Part shown: positions 31,367-39,375 of the stretch, in pieces
Position numbering within the stretch: the stretch's first letter is position 1
Layout: each line of letters starts with the position of its first letter
NCBI RefSeq assembly: GCF_019090165.1
Contig: NZ_JAHRIB010000039.1
Location: 1-51,221, forward strand
Reading direction: 5' to 3'
DNA: 51,221 nt
Source: Streptomyces sp. BV286
Lineage (GTDB): Bacteria; Actinomycetota; Actinomycetes; Streptomycetales; Streptomycetaceae
Program-made: the position numbers and the translations under genes
Notes under the pieces: generated by a model
The model's database searches: none
The model's input: the letters and a program-made list of their open reading frames with translations, nothing else
Told to the model about the DNA's origin: nothing

Positions 31367-32737
31367 ATGCCGTCACAGCCCTCTCAGCCTCGCCCTCACG
31401 GGCCTCAACCACCTTCCCGGTCGCACACTCACGAGCCTCGACAGCGCCTCCGGCCACACCCCGAGGAGCCGGGCCCGCCACGGCCCGAGGAGCCGGGTCC
31501 GCCGCGGCCCGAGGAGTCGGGTCCGCCGCTGCCCGGAGAGCCGCCCCGGCGCAACCCCTACCTCCGGCTCTTCGACATACCCGGCACGCGTGCGTTCACG
31601 ATCGGGAATCTGATCGCCCGGCTTCCCATGGGCATGTTCACCGTGAGCGCCGTGATCATGATCGCGGGGACGCGGGACTCGTACGCGCTCGCGGGCGCCG
31701 TCACCGCCACCGGTCTGGCGGCGACGGCGGTCGTGGCGCCCTGGACGGCACGCCTGGTGGACCGCCACGGGCAGGCGCGGATCGCCGTCCCCGCGACGGC
31801 GGTAGCGGCGCTCGGCTCGATCGCGCTGCTGCTCTGCGTCCGTCACGGGGCGCCCGACTGGACGTTGTTCGCCGCGTACGCCGCCACGGCGACCACGCCC
31901 AACACCGGGGGCATGTCCCGGGCTCGCTGGGCCCACCTGCTCAAGGGCGACCCGGTGCGACTGCACACGGCGAACTCCTTCGAACAGGCCGCGGACGAGC
32001 TGTGCTTCATGCTCGGGCCGGTGCTGGCGGCGCTCCTGTGCGGGGCGCTCTTCCCGGAGGCGGGCACCCTCGTCGGGGTCGTCCTCCTGCTGACCGGCGT
32101 CCTGGTGTTCACCGCCCAGCGCTCGACGGAACCGCCCGCCCGGGGCCGGACCGGCGCCGGTGTCCCGTCCCCGGTCCGTGCGCCCGGAATCCCTCCGCTG
32201 CTGGTCGGGTTCCTCGCCACGGGCGCGGTGTTCGGCTCGATGGAGGTGGTGACGATTGCGTTCGCGGACGCACAGGGGCATCGTTCGGCGGCCGGGGTGA
32301 TCCTCGCGCTCCAGGCGGCCGGCTCCTGCGCGGCGGGGCTCCTCTACGGGTCGCTGAAGCCGACCGGGTCCGTCGGACGGAGACACCTGCTGAGCGTCGC
32401 CGCGATGGTCCCGCTCATGTGCCTGCCCCTGCTGGCCGCCTCGCTGGGCGGCGGTCTCGTGGCTCTCGGCCTCTCGCTGCTGCTCGCCGGGATGGCCACG
32501 GCGCCGACGATGGTCACGGCCATGACCCTGCTCCAGCACCGCACGCCCGAGGGCCGGCTGAACGAGGGCATGACGCTGGCGGTGACCGGGCTGCTGGGCG
32601 GGATCGCCTGCGGTTCCGCGCTGAGCGGGTGGGTGGTCGAGCACGGCTCGGCCGCCGCCGGTTACGGAGTCCCGGTCTCCGCCGCCGTGACGGCCCTGCT
32701 GATCGCCCTGGCGACGAGGCGACCGGCGCCCCGGTGA
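31367..32737 (+). CDS. MFS transporter with Pro-rich N-terminal leader
   Basis: A 456-residue major facilitator with about 12 helices from residue 70 on (TRAFTIGNLIARLPMGMFTVSAVIMI; WTARLVDRHGQAR is the loop 2-3 motif). The first 65 residues are Pro/Glu-rich with an imperfect EEPGPPRP repeat. ATG 31367 lacks a clear Shine-Dalgarno site, so a start nearer the first helix, or at ATG 31304, cannot be excluded. It belongs to the small drug/sugar-efflux type of MFS. Control by the divergent LysR gene is likely. The DNA ends 68 bp before the sugar-operon promoter. Confidence 0.85.
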   Translation: MPSQPSQPRPHGPQPPSRSHTHEPRQRLRPHPEEPGPPRPEEPGPPRPEESGPPLPGEPPRRNPYLRLFDIPGTRAFTIGNLIARLPMGMFTVSAVIMIAGTRDSYALAGAVTATGLAATAVVAPWTARLVDRHGQARIAVPATAVAALGSIALLLCVRHGAPDWTLFAAYAATATTPNTGGMSRARWAHLLKGDPVRLHTANSFEQAADELCFMLGPVLAALLCGALFPEAGTLVGVVLLLTGVLVFTAQRSTEPPARGRTGAGVPSPVRAPGIPPLLVGFLATGAVFGSMEVVTIAFADAQGHRSAAGVILALQAAGSCAAGLLYGSLKPTGSVGRRHLLSVAAMVPLMCLPLLAASLGGGLVALGLSLLLAGMATAPTMVTAMTLLQHRTPEGRLNEGMTLAVTGLLGGIACGSALSGWVVEHGSAAAGYGVPVSAAVTALLIALATRRPAPR

Positions 32738-32805
32738 GTCCGCGGCGGTGCCCCGGCCCCTCTCCCGGCCCGTCGAACGCCTCGCCCCAATTCCCGCGCA
32801 CCCCA

Positions 32806-32834
32806 TTGACTCGCCCACAGCGCGCACATACGTT
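32806..32834 (+). promoter_or_regulatory. Vegetative promoter TTGACT-N17-TACGTT
   Basis: The -35 TTGACT (32806-32811), a 17-bp spacer, and the -10 TACGTT (32829-32834) fit the Streptomyces HrdB consensus well. The expected transcription start near 32841 falls inside the first LacI-type operator, 88 bp before the SBP start codon. Confidence 0.75.
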
Positions 32835-32839
32835 CGCTC

Positions 32840-32855
32840 GTCGAAGCGCTTCGAC
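32840..32855. promoter_or_regulatory. LacI-type operator 1 (GTCGAAGCGCTTCGAC)
   Basis: A perfect 16-bp palindrome with central CG, the typical LacI-family layout, starting five bases after the -10 box. Repressor binding here would block promoter clearance. Confidence 0.8.
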
Positions 32856-32862
32856 GTTCGGA

Positions 32863-32878
32863 GTCGAAGCGATTCGAC
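32863..32878. promoter_or_regulatory. LacI-type operator 2 (GTCGAAGCGATTCGAC)
   Basis: It differs from operator 1 at a single base and is displaced by 23 bp, about two helical turns, so two repressor dimers could bind on one face. The LacI gene at 38327 is the likely partner. Confidence 0.8.
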
Positions 32879-32928
32879 GAGCGTTGAGTGATGTCCCGAT
32901 ACCCATCCGACTCCCCTGGAGGCACTGG

Positions 32929-34224
32929 ATGTTGACGGCACGAAGTCGTGTGATGGCGGCGGCCGCGGCCGTGGTGAGCACCACCCTGCTGCTGGCCTCC
33001 TGCGGTGACTCGGACAGTGGGTCCTCCGACGGGAAGACGCTGAAGCTGTGGCACTACGAGGGCCCGGACAGCGCGATGGCCGTGGCCTGGAACGCGGCCA
33101 TCAAGGAGTTCGAGAAGACCCACCCGGGCGTCAAGGTGAAGTTCGAGGAGAAGGGCTTCGAGCAGATCCAGAAGACGGCGCCGATGGTCCTCAACTCCAA
33201 TGACGCGCCCGACCTCATGGAGTACAACAAGGGCAACGCGACGGCCGGGCACCTCTCCCAGCAGGGGCTGCTCACCGACCTGTCCGCGGAGGTGACCGAG
33301 CGCGGCTGGGACAAGAAGCTCAGCGCCGGCGTGCGGACCACCAGCCAGTACGACGCCAAGGGCGTGATGGGTTCCGGGAAGTGGTACGGGATCCCCAACT
33401 ACGCCGAGTACACGATGGTGTTCTACAACAAGGACCTCTTCGCCAAGTACAAGATCGCCGAGCCGAAGACGTTCGACGAGCTGACGGCGGCGATGGACAG
33501 GTTCGTCGACGAGGGCATCACACCGCTCGCCAACGCGGGCGCCGAGTACATGGCCCAGCAGTACCTCTACCAGCTGGCCCTGTCGAAGGCCGACCGCGCC
33601 TGGGTGGACTCGTACGAGCTCTACAAGGGCAAGTCCGACTTCCACGACACCGCCTGGACGTACGGCGCCGAGACGTTCGCGGACTGGGTGAAGAAGGGGT
33701 ACATCAGCAAGAAGTCCACCGGTACGAAGGCCGAGGACGCCGGGGTCTCCTTCATGCAGGGCAAGAGCCCGATCCTGTTCTCCGGCAGCTGGTGGTACGG
33801 CCGCTTCGCCGCGGAGAACAAGTTCGACTGGGGCACGTTCCTGTGGCCGGGGTCGAACATGACCCTCGGCTCCGGCGGCAACCTGTGGGTCGTCCCCAAG
33901 GGCGCCAAGAACAAGGAACTGGCGTACGACTTCATCGACATCACCATGTCGAAGAAGATCCAGAACCTGCTCGGCAACAAGGGCGGTGTCCCGGTCGCCG
34001 CCGATCCCGCCGCCATCACGGACCCGCAGGCCAAGGGGCTCATCGCCGACTTCAACACCCTCTCCGAGCGGGACGGCCTGGCGTTCTACCCCGACTGGCC
34101 GGCCCCCGGCTTCTACGACGTCCTCGTCTCCGAGACGCAGAAGCTGATCACGGGGAGCGCGAAACCGGACGCCTACCTGGACGCGGTGCAGTCGGCGTAC
34201 GACAAGGGCGTACAGGACCAATGA
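32929..34224 (+). CDS. Sugar ABC transporter substrate-binding lipoprotein
   Basis: A 431-residue family 1 solute-binding protein. The signal sequence MLTARSRVMAAAAAVVSTTLLLASC ends in a proper lipobox (LASC, Cys near 25). The mature part opens LKLWHYEGPDSAMAVAWNAAI and contains KWYGIPNYAEYTMVFYNKDLF and a Trp-rich FSGSWWYGRF, typical of oligosaccharide binders. ATG 32929 has GGAGG seven bases upstream. It is the first gene of the operon; its stop overlaps the permease start as ATGA. By operon content the ligand is probably a xylose-bearing oligosaccharide, not proven. No ATPase is encoded, so MsiK or similar would energise uptake. Confidence 0.94.
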   Translation: MLTARSRVMAAAAAVVSTTLLLASCGDSDSGSSDGKTLKLWHYEGPDSAMAVAWNAAIKEFEKTHPGVKVKFEEKGFEQIQKTAPMVLNSNDAPDLMEYNKGNATAGHLSQQGLLTDLSAEVTERGWDKKLSAGVRTTSQYDAKGVMGSGKWYGIPNYAEYTMVFYNKDLFAKYKIAEPKTFDELTAAMDRFVDEGITPLANAGAEYMAQQYLYQLALSKADRAWVDSYELYKGKSDFHDTAWTYGAETFADWVKKGYISKKSTGTKAEDAGVSFMQGKSPILFSGSWWYGRFAAENKFDWGTFLWPGSNMTLGSGGNLWVVPKGAKNKELAYDFIDITMSKKIQNLLGNKGGVPVAADPAAITDPQAKGLIADFNTLSERDGLAFYPDWPAPGFYDVLVSETQKLITGSAKPDAYLDAVQSAYDKGVQDQ

Positions 34225-35198
34225 CGGTCACCGCCGAGCGGGGCGGCAGGGGTGGCGGCCGGATCGTCGAAGCGCATCACCGCGCGAAGTCCCCGCGCCG
34301 CCCCCGCGACTCGTACGCCCTGTTCCTGCTCCCCGGGGCCCTCGCGTTCCTCGCGATCGTCATCGTGCCGTTCCTGATGAACACAGGCGTGAGCTTCACC
34401 GAGTGGCAGGGCGTCGGCAGCCCGAAGTGGGCCGGGCTCGCCAACTACCGGGAGCTGATGGACGACGCGGAGTTCTGGGCGTCCTTCCGGCACAGCCTCT
34501 TCATGGTCCTCGCGATGGCGGCCGTACCGACCCTCCTCGGACTCGTCCTCGCCGCCGCCCTGTTCGACTTCGTCGGCAAGCACTTCGGCAGCCGGACGGC
34601 CGCCGTGCTGCGGGCCTGCTTCTATCTGCCGCAGGTGCTGCCCATCGCGGTCGCGGGCATCGTGTGGAGCTGGATCCTCGCACCCGACAACGGCTCCCTC
34701 AACGAACTCCTGAAGGCGATCGGACTCGGGAGCCTCCAGCAGGACTGGCTCGGCGACCCGGACATCGCGCTCTACAGCGTCATGGGCGTGATGGTCTGGG
34801 TGCAGCTCGGCTTCCCGCTCGTCATCTTCATGGCGGGGCTGCAACGCGTCGACCCGCAGCTGTACGAGGCCGCCGAGCTCGACGGGGCCGGCTGGTGGCG
34901 GCGGTTCTGGCACGTGACGCTGCCGCAGATCAGGCCCGAGATCTACGTCGTGCTCCTGTGGTGCACGATCGCCGCACTCAAGGTGTTCGGCGCGGTGTAC
35001 GTCCTCACGAAGGGCGGGCCGGGCGGGGAGACGAACGTGCCGTCGTACTTCTCCTTCACCACCTTCTTCGAGAAGACGCAGGTCGGTTACGGCGCCGCGA
35101 TCTCCACCGTCCTGACCGTGATCATCCTGGTGCTCGCGCTGGTCGGCCTGAAGCTCCAGACGCGTGCCGAGGACGCCGAGCAGGGGGTCGTGCGATGA
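34221..35198 (+). CDS. Sugar ABC transporter permease 1 (MalF type)
   Basis: A 325-residue inner-membrane permease with about six helices. The ATPase-contact EAA loop reads YEAAELDGAGWWRRFWHVTLPQIRP around residues 216-240. The N-terminal 32 residues are a basic cytoplasmic leader. ATG 34221 overlaps the SBP stop (ATGA), so these genes are coupled. The protein would heterodimerise with permease 2. Its stop codon overlaps the start of a nine-codon mini-frame that leads to permease 2. Family: binding-protein-dependent transport inner membrane component, carbohydrate CUT1 class. Confidence 0.95.
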   Translation: MTVTAERGGRGGGRIVEAHHRAKSPRRPRDSYALFLLPGALAFLAIVIVPFLMNTGVSFTEWQGVGSPKWAGLANYRELMDDAEFWASFRHSLFMVLAMAAVPTLLGLVLAAALFDFVGKHFGSRTAAVLRACFYLPQVLPIAVAGIVWSWILAPDNGSLNELLKAIGLGSLQQDWLGDPDIALYSVMGVMVWVQLGFPLVIFMAGLQRVDPQLYEAAELDGAGWWRRFWHVTLPQIRPEIYVVLLWCTIAALKVFGAVYVLTKGGPGGETNVPSYFSFTTFFEKTQVGYGAAISTVLTVIILVLALVGLKLQTRAEDAEQGVVR

Positions 35199-35224
35199 AC
35201 GCCGAGCCAGGAGCCGCCCGATGA
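35195..35224 (+). CDS. Nine-codon mini-cistron between the permeases
   Basis: ATG 35195 overlaps the permease 1 stop (ATGA at 35195-35198). The frame MNAEPGAAR ends with TGA at 35222-35224, which overlaps the permease 2 start (ATGA at 35221-35224). The arrangement is exact on the sequence. It could simply be spacer DNA carrying the AGGAG ribosome site of permease 2 (35209-35213), or it could act as a translational relay. No product is expected to be functional as a peptide. Confidence 0.4.
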   Translation: MNAEPGAAR

Positions 35225-36042
35225 CCGCCGTCCGCCGCTACCCCGTGCTCGCCGCCCTGGTCATCGGGGCCCTCTTCATGGTCCTGCCCTTCCTGATCGT
35301 CACGGTCAACGCGGTGAAGTCGCCCGCCGAGTACTCGGCGAACGGCCCGCTGAGCCTCCCTGAGGGCGTCTACCTCGACGGTCTGAAGGACTTCTGGGAG
35401 CGCGTCGACTTCGGACAGAAACTGGTCAACTCGATCCTGATCAGCGGGTCGGTCGCCCTCGGCGCGGTCGTCCTGTCCGTCCTCAACGCGTACGCGATCG
35501 GCATCGGCCGGATCAGGGGCCGCACCTGGGTGCTCGCCTTCTTCGTCCTCGCGAACATGCTGCCGCAGGAGGCGCTGGTCTACCCGGTCTACTTCCTGAG
35601 CAAGGAAGCCGGCCTGTACGACACCCGGCTGAGCGTGATCATCGTCTTCACCGTGATCCAGGCCGCCTTCGGTACGTACCTCCTGTCAGCCGTCCTCGGG
35701 CAGTTCCCGCGCGAGATCATCGAGGCCGCCCGGATCGACGGGGCGAACAAGTGGCAGGTGCTCTGGCTGATCGTGGTGCCCGTCAGCCGGCCGACCATCG
35801 GCGTGCTGCTGGTCTTCTTCTTCATCTGGACCTGGAACGAGTTCCTGCTCCCCCTGGTCATGCTGATCTCCAACGACAACCAGACCGTGTCCGTGGCGCT
35901 CGGCGTCCTCCAGGGCCAGCGCCTGATGGACGCCACGATGACCAACGCGGCAGCGCTCCTGGGCGTCCTGCCCGCCATCGTCTTCTTCCTCGTCTTCCAG
36001 CGGACGCTCACCCGCGGCATCGCCGTGGGTGCCGTCAAGTAA
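35221..36042 (+). CDS. Sugar ABC transporter permease 2 (MalG type)
   Basis: A 273-residue inner-membrane permease with six helices and the EAA loop IIEAARIDGANKWQVLWLIVVPVSRP near 160-185. The ATG 35221 start is preceded by AGGAG at eight bases. It pairs with permease 1 for sugar import. The gene ends 11 bases before the alpha-xylosidase start codon, so imported substrate meets that enzyme in the cytosol. Hydrophobic profile and length match MalG-type CUT1 permeases. No odd features were seen in the coding part. Confidence 0.95.
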   Translation: MTAVRRYPVLAALVIGALFMVLPFLIVTVNAVKSPAEYSANGPLSLPEGVYLDGLKDFWERVDFGQKLVNSILISGSVALGAVVLSVLNAYAIGIGRIRGRTWVLAFFVLANMLPQEALVYPVYFLSKEAGLYDTRLSVIIVFTVIQAAFGTYLLSAVLGQFPREIIEAARIDGANKWQVLWLIVVPVSRPTIGVLLVFFFIWTWNEFLLPLVMLISNDNQTVSVALGVLQGQRLMDATMTNAAALLGVLPAIVFFLVFQRTLTRGIAVGAVK

Positions 36043-36053
36043 GGGGTGTGCGC

Positions 36054-38324
36054 GTGAAGTTCACCGACGGCTACTGGCTGCTGCGCGAGGGTGTGAGCGC
36101 CGCGCACCCGGTCGAGGTCCTCGACGTGAGCGCCGGGTCCGGGGCCCTGGAGATCCACGCGCCGACCCAGCCCATCCGTCACCGCGGCGATCTGCTGAAG
36201 GGACCGGTCGTGACGATCGGCGCGCACGCCCCCATGCCCGACGTCATCGGCGTCACGTTCACGCACTTCGTGGGCGAGGAGCCGCGCGGGCCCCGGTTCG
36301 AGCTCGCCAAGGAGGAGTTCACCGCGCACGCGGAGTACGACGAGGAGGCCGCGACCCTCACCGCGGGCGCCCTGTCCGTGAAGGTCAGCCGCACCGGCCC
36401 CTGGCACGTCGACTTCCTCGCGGACGGCCGCACCCTCACCAGCAGCGGCCCCAAGGGCATGGGCATCATGCGGGACGCCGCGAACGGCGGCCACTACCTG
36501 CGCGAGCAGCTCAACCTCGGCGTGGGCACGCAGGTCTACGGGCTCGGCGAGCGCTTCGGACCGCTGGTCAAGAACGGCCAGGTCGTCGACATGTGGAACG
36601 CCGACGGCGGCACGGCCACCGAGCAGGCGTACAAGAACGTGCCGTTCTACCTGACGGACGCGGGCTACGGCGTCTTCGTCGACCATCCGGGCCGGGTGTC
36701 CTTCGAGGTCGGCTCGGAGGCGGTGTCCCGGGTCCAGTTCAGCGCCGAGACCCAGCAGCTGACGTACTACGTGATCTACGGGCCCACCCCGAAGGACATC
36801 CTCCGCAAGTACACGGCCCTCACCGGGCGGCCCGCGCTGCCGCCCGCCTGGTCGTTCGGGCTGTGGCTGTCGACGTCCTTCACCACCTCGTACGACGAGG
36901 CCACCGTGAGCTCCTTCATCGACGGCATGAAGGAACGCGAACTCCCGCTCTCCGTCTTCCACTTCGACTGCTTCTGGATGCGCGAGTTCAACTGGTGCGA
37001 CTTCGAGTGGGACCCGCGGGTCTTCCCCGACCCGGAGGGCATGCTGGCCCGCCTCAAGGAACGCGGGCTGCACATCAGCGTCTGGATCAACCCGTACATC
37101 GCGCAGCGCTCACCGCTGTTCGCGGAGGGCAAGGCCCTCGGGCACCTGCTGAAGCGGCCGGACGGCAGCGTCTGGCAGTGGGACCTGTGGCAGCCGGGCA
37201 TGGCCCTGGTCGACTTCACCAGTGAGGCCGCCCGCGACTGGTACGCCTCGAAGCTGGAGGCGCTGCTCGCGCAGGGCGTCGACTGCTTCAAGACCGACTT
37301 CGGGGAGCGGGTCCCGCTCGACGTGGCGTACGCGGACGGCGGCGACCCCGAGCGGATGCACAACTACTACACCTACCTCTACAACCGGACCGTCTTCGAC
37401 GTGCTGCGCAAGCACCGGGGCGAGGCGGAGGCCGTCGTCTTCGCGCGCTCGGCGACCGCCGGCAGCCAGAAGTTCCCCGTGCACTGGGGCGGCGACTGCG
37501 AGGCGACGTACGAGTCGATGGCCGAGTCGCTGCGCGGCGGGCTGTCCCTCGGTCTGTCCGGGTTCGGCTACTGGAGCCATGACATCGGCGGCTTCGAGGG
37601 CACTCCGACGCCCGCCCTGTTCAAGCGGTGGCTCGCCTTCGGCATGCTCTCCTCGCACAGCCGCCTGCACGGCAGCTCCTCCTACCGGGTGCCCTGGCTG
37701 TTCGACGAGGAGGCCGTGGACGTCCTGCGCCTGTTCACCCGGCTGAAGCTGCGGCTGATGCCGTACCTGTACGAGGCGGCCCGCGTCGCGCACACCGAGG
37801 GCGTGCCGATGATGCGCGCGATGCTCCTGGAGTTCCCGGACGATCCCGGGTGCGCGCATCTGGAGCGGCAGTACATGCTCGGCCCGGACCTGCTGGTCGC
37901 GCCGGTGTTCTCCGACGACGGGCACGTGTCGTACTACGTGCCCGAGGGCACCTGGACGCACTTCCTGAGCGGGCGGCAGGTGACCGGACCGCGGTGGGTG
38001 CGCGAGGAGCACGGGTTCTCCAGCGTGCCGCTCCTCGTCAGGCCGGGTGCGGTGATCCCGGTGGGTGCCGTGGACGACCGGCCCGACTATCCGTACGCGG
38101 ACGGAGTCACCCTGCACGCGTACGGCCTGGAGCGCGGCGCGCAGGTCACCGTGCCCGTGGACGGCGTGACCTTCACCGTCGTACGTGAGGGGGACACGCT
38201 GCGGGCCTCGTCGAGCGATCCGGCGGCGCCCTGGGCGCTGTCGGCCGAGGGGCGGGTGGCGCGGGCGAGGGCCGGGACCGGGTTCCTCTCCCTCGAGCTG
38301 GGCGCCGAGCAGGAGCGGGGCTGA
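36054..38324 (+). CDS. Alpha-xylosidase, glycoside hydrolase family 31 (YicI type)
   Basis: A 756-residue cytosolic enzyme without a signal peptide. The YicI hallmark FHFDCFWMREFNWCDFEWD is present near 303-322. The catalytic nucleophile is Asp415 in KTDFGE, and the acid/base is Asp481 in HWGGD, positions almost identical to E. coli YicI (416 and 482). The family removes alpha-1,6-xylose from isoprimeverose and related xyloglucan fragments. The start is GTG 36054, seven bases after AAGGGG; a GTG two codons earlier is too close to that site. It sits within the LacI-controlled operon between transport genes and the repressor. Confidence 0.94.
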   Translation: MKFTDGYWLLREGVSAAHPVEVLDVSAGSGALEIHAPTQPIRHRGDLLKGPVVTIGAHAPMPDVIGVTFTHFVGEEPRGPRFELAKEEFTAHAEYDEEAATLTAGALSVKVSRTGPWHVDFLADGRTLTSSGPKGMGIMRDAANGGHYLREQLNLGVGTQVYGLGERFGPLVKNGQVVDMWNADGGTATEQAYKNVPFYLTDAGYGVFVDHPGRVSFEVGSEAVSRVQFSAETQQLTYYVIYGPTPKDILRKYTALTGRPALPPAWSFGLWLSTSFTTSYDEATVSSFIDGMKERELPLSVFHFDCFWMREFNWCDFEWDPRVFPDPEGMLARLKERGLHISVWINPYIAQRSPLFAEGKALGHLLKRPDGSVWQWDLWQPGMALVDFTSEAARDWYASKLEALLAQGVDCFKTDFGERVPLDVAYADGGDPERMHNYYTYLYNRTVFDVLRKHRGEAEAVVFARSATAGSQKFPVHWGGDCEATYESMAESLRGGLSLGLSGFGYWSHDIGGFEGTPTPALFKRWLAFGMLSSHSRLHGSSSYRVPWLFDEEAVDVLRLFTRLKLRLMPYLYEAARVAHTEGVPMMRAMLLEFPDDPGCAHLERQYMLGPDLLVAPVFSDDGHVSYYVPEGTWTHFLSGRQVTGPRWVREEHGFSSVPLLVRPGAVIPVGAVDDRPDYPYADGVTLHAYGLERGAQVTVPVDGVTFTVVREGDTLRASSSDPAAPWALSAEGRVARARAGTGFLSLELGAEQERG

Positions 38325-38326
38325 GC

Positions 38327-39331
38327 ATGGTGAAGATCACCGACGTGGCCCGGCACGCGGGGGTCTCCCCCAGTACCGTCTCGTACGCGCTGAGCGGCAA
38401 GCGCCCGATCTCCGAGGAGACCCGGCAGCGCATCGAGGACAGCATCCGCGAGCTGGGCTACCGGCCGCACGCGGGCGCCCGGGCACTGGCCAGCAGCCGG
38501 TCGAACGTGCTGGCGCTGGTGGTGCCGCTGCGGGCCGGCATCCACGTGCCGGTGGTGATGCAGTTCGCGGTGTCCGTGGTGACGGCCGCGCGCCGGCACG
38601 ACCACGACGTGCTGCTGCTCACGCAGGAGGAGGGCGAGGACGGGCTGCGCCGGGTCGCGGACACCGCCCTCGTGGACGCGCTGATCGTGATGGACGTCCA
38701 GCTCCACGACCGGCGCCTGGCGTTGCTGCGCGCGCTGGACCTGCCGTCGGTACTCATCGGGTTCCCGGCCGAGCCCGCCGGGCTGACCTGCATCGACCTG
38801 GACTTCAGGGCGGCGGGCGAGCTGTGCGTCGAGCACCTGGCGGGCCTGGGACACCGGGTGATCGGCCTCGTGGGCTCGCCGCCCGAGGTGTACGTACGGG
38901 AGACGGGGTTCGCCCAGCGGGTGGTCCAGGGCTTCACCGCGGCGGCCGACCGCAACGGCGTCTCCTCCTCGGTGCACCCGTGCGAGGCGGCGCCCGCGGC
39001 GGCCCGCCGGGTCGCCGAGCAGCTCCTGCGGGAGCGGCCCGCCCTGACGGGGGTCGTGGTGCACAACGAGCCGGTCCTGGAGCCCCTGATCGACGCCTTC
39101 GAGTCGCTCGGCCTGCGGGTCCCGGGAGATCTGTCGGTCACCGCGATCTGCCCGGACGAGCTGGCCGAACGCGCCCGTGTGCCCGTCACCTCGGTCGCCA
39201 TACCGGCCGACGAGGTGGGTGCCGGGGCGGTCGAGCTGCTGATGAGGAAGCTGGGCGGCACGACCGCGGCGGAGGCCACCCTGCTCCCGCCGCGCCTGAC
39301 CGTGCGGGCGAGCACCCGGCCACGCCCCTGA
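38327..39331 (+). CDS. LacI-family repressor of the sugar operon
   Basis: A 334-residue regulator. The N-terminal helix-turn-helix (about 3-50) reads VKITDVARHAGVSPSTVSYALSGKRPISEETRQRI, with the hinge region LGYRPHAGARALAS. The periplasmic-binding-like effector domain follows (about 60-330) and is expected to bind an operon-derived sugar. ATG 38327 lies two bases past the GH31 stop, so it is co-transcribed. The operators at 32840-32878 at the head of the same operon imply autoregulation. Divergence from characterised members prevents naming the inducer. Confidence 0.93.
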   Translation: MVKITDVARHAGVSPSTVSYALSGKRPISEETRQRIEDSIRELGYRPHAGARALASSRSNVLALVVPLRAGIHVPVVMQFAVSVVTAARRHDHDVLLLTQEEGEDGLRRVADTALVDALIVMDVQLHDRRLALLRALDLPSVLIGFPAEPAGLTCIDLDFRAAGELCVEHLAGLGHRVIGLVGSPPEVYVRETGFAQRVVQGFTAAADRNGVSSSVHPCEAAPAAARRVAEQLLRERPALTGVVVHNEPVLEPLIDAFESLGLRVPGDLSVTAICPDELAERARVPVTSVAIPADEVGAGAVELLMRKLGGTTAAEATLLPPRLTVRASTRPRP

Positions 39332-39375
39332 CCACCTCCCTGACCCGTGCAAGGCCCTAGCCGAAGGAGCCTGAC

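Noticed and set aside
35195..35224. Mini-cistron as a functional peptide gene
   Set aside because: Nine codons with no conserved feature; reported only as a possible translational relay.
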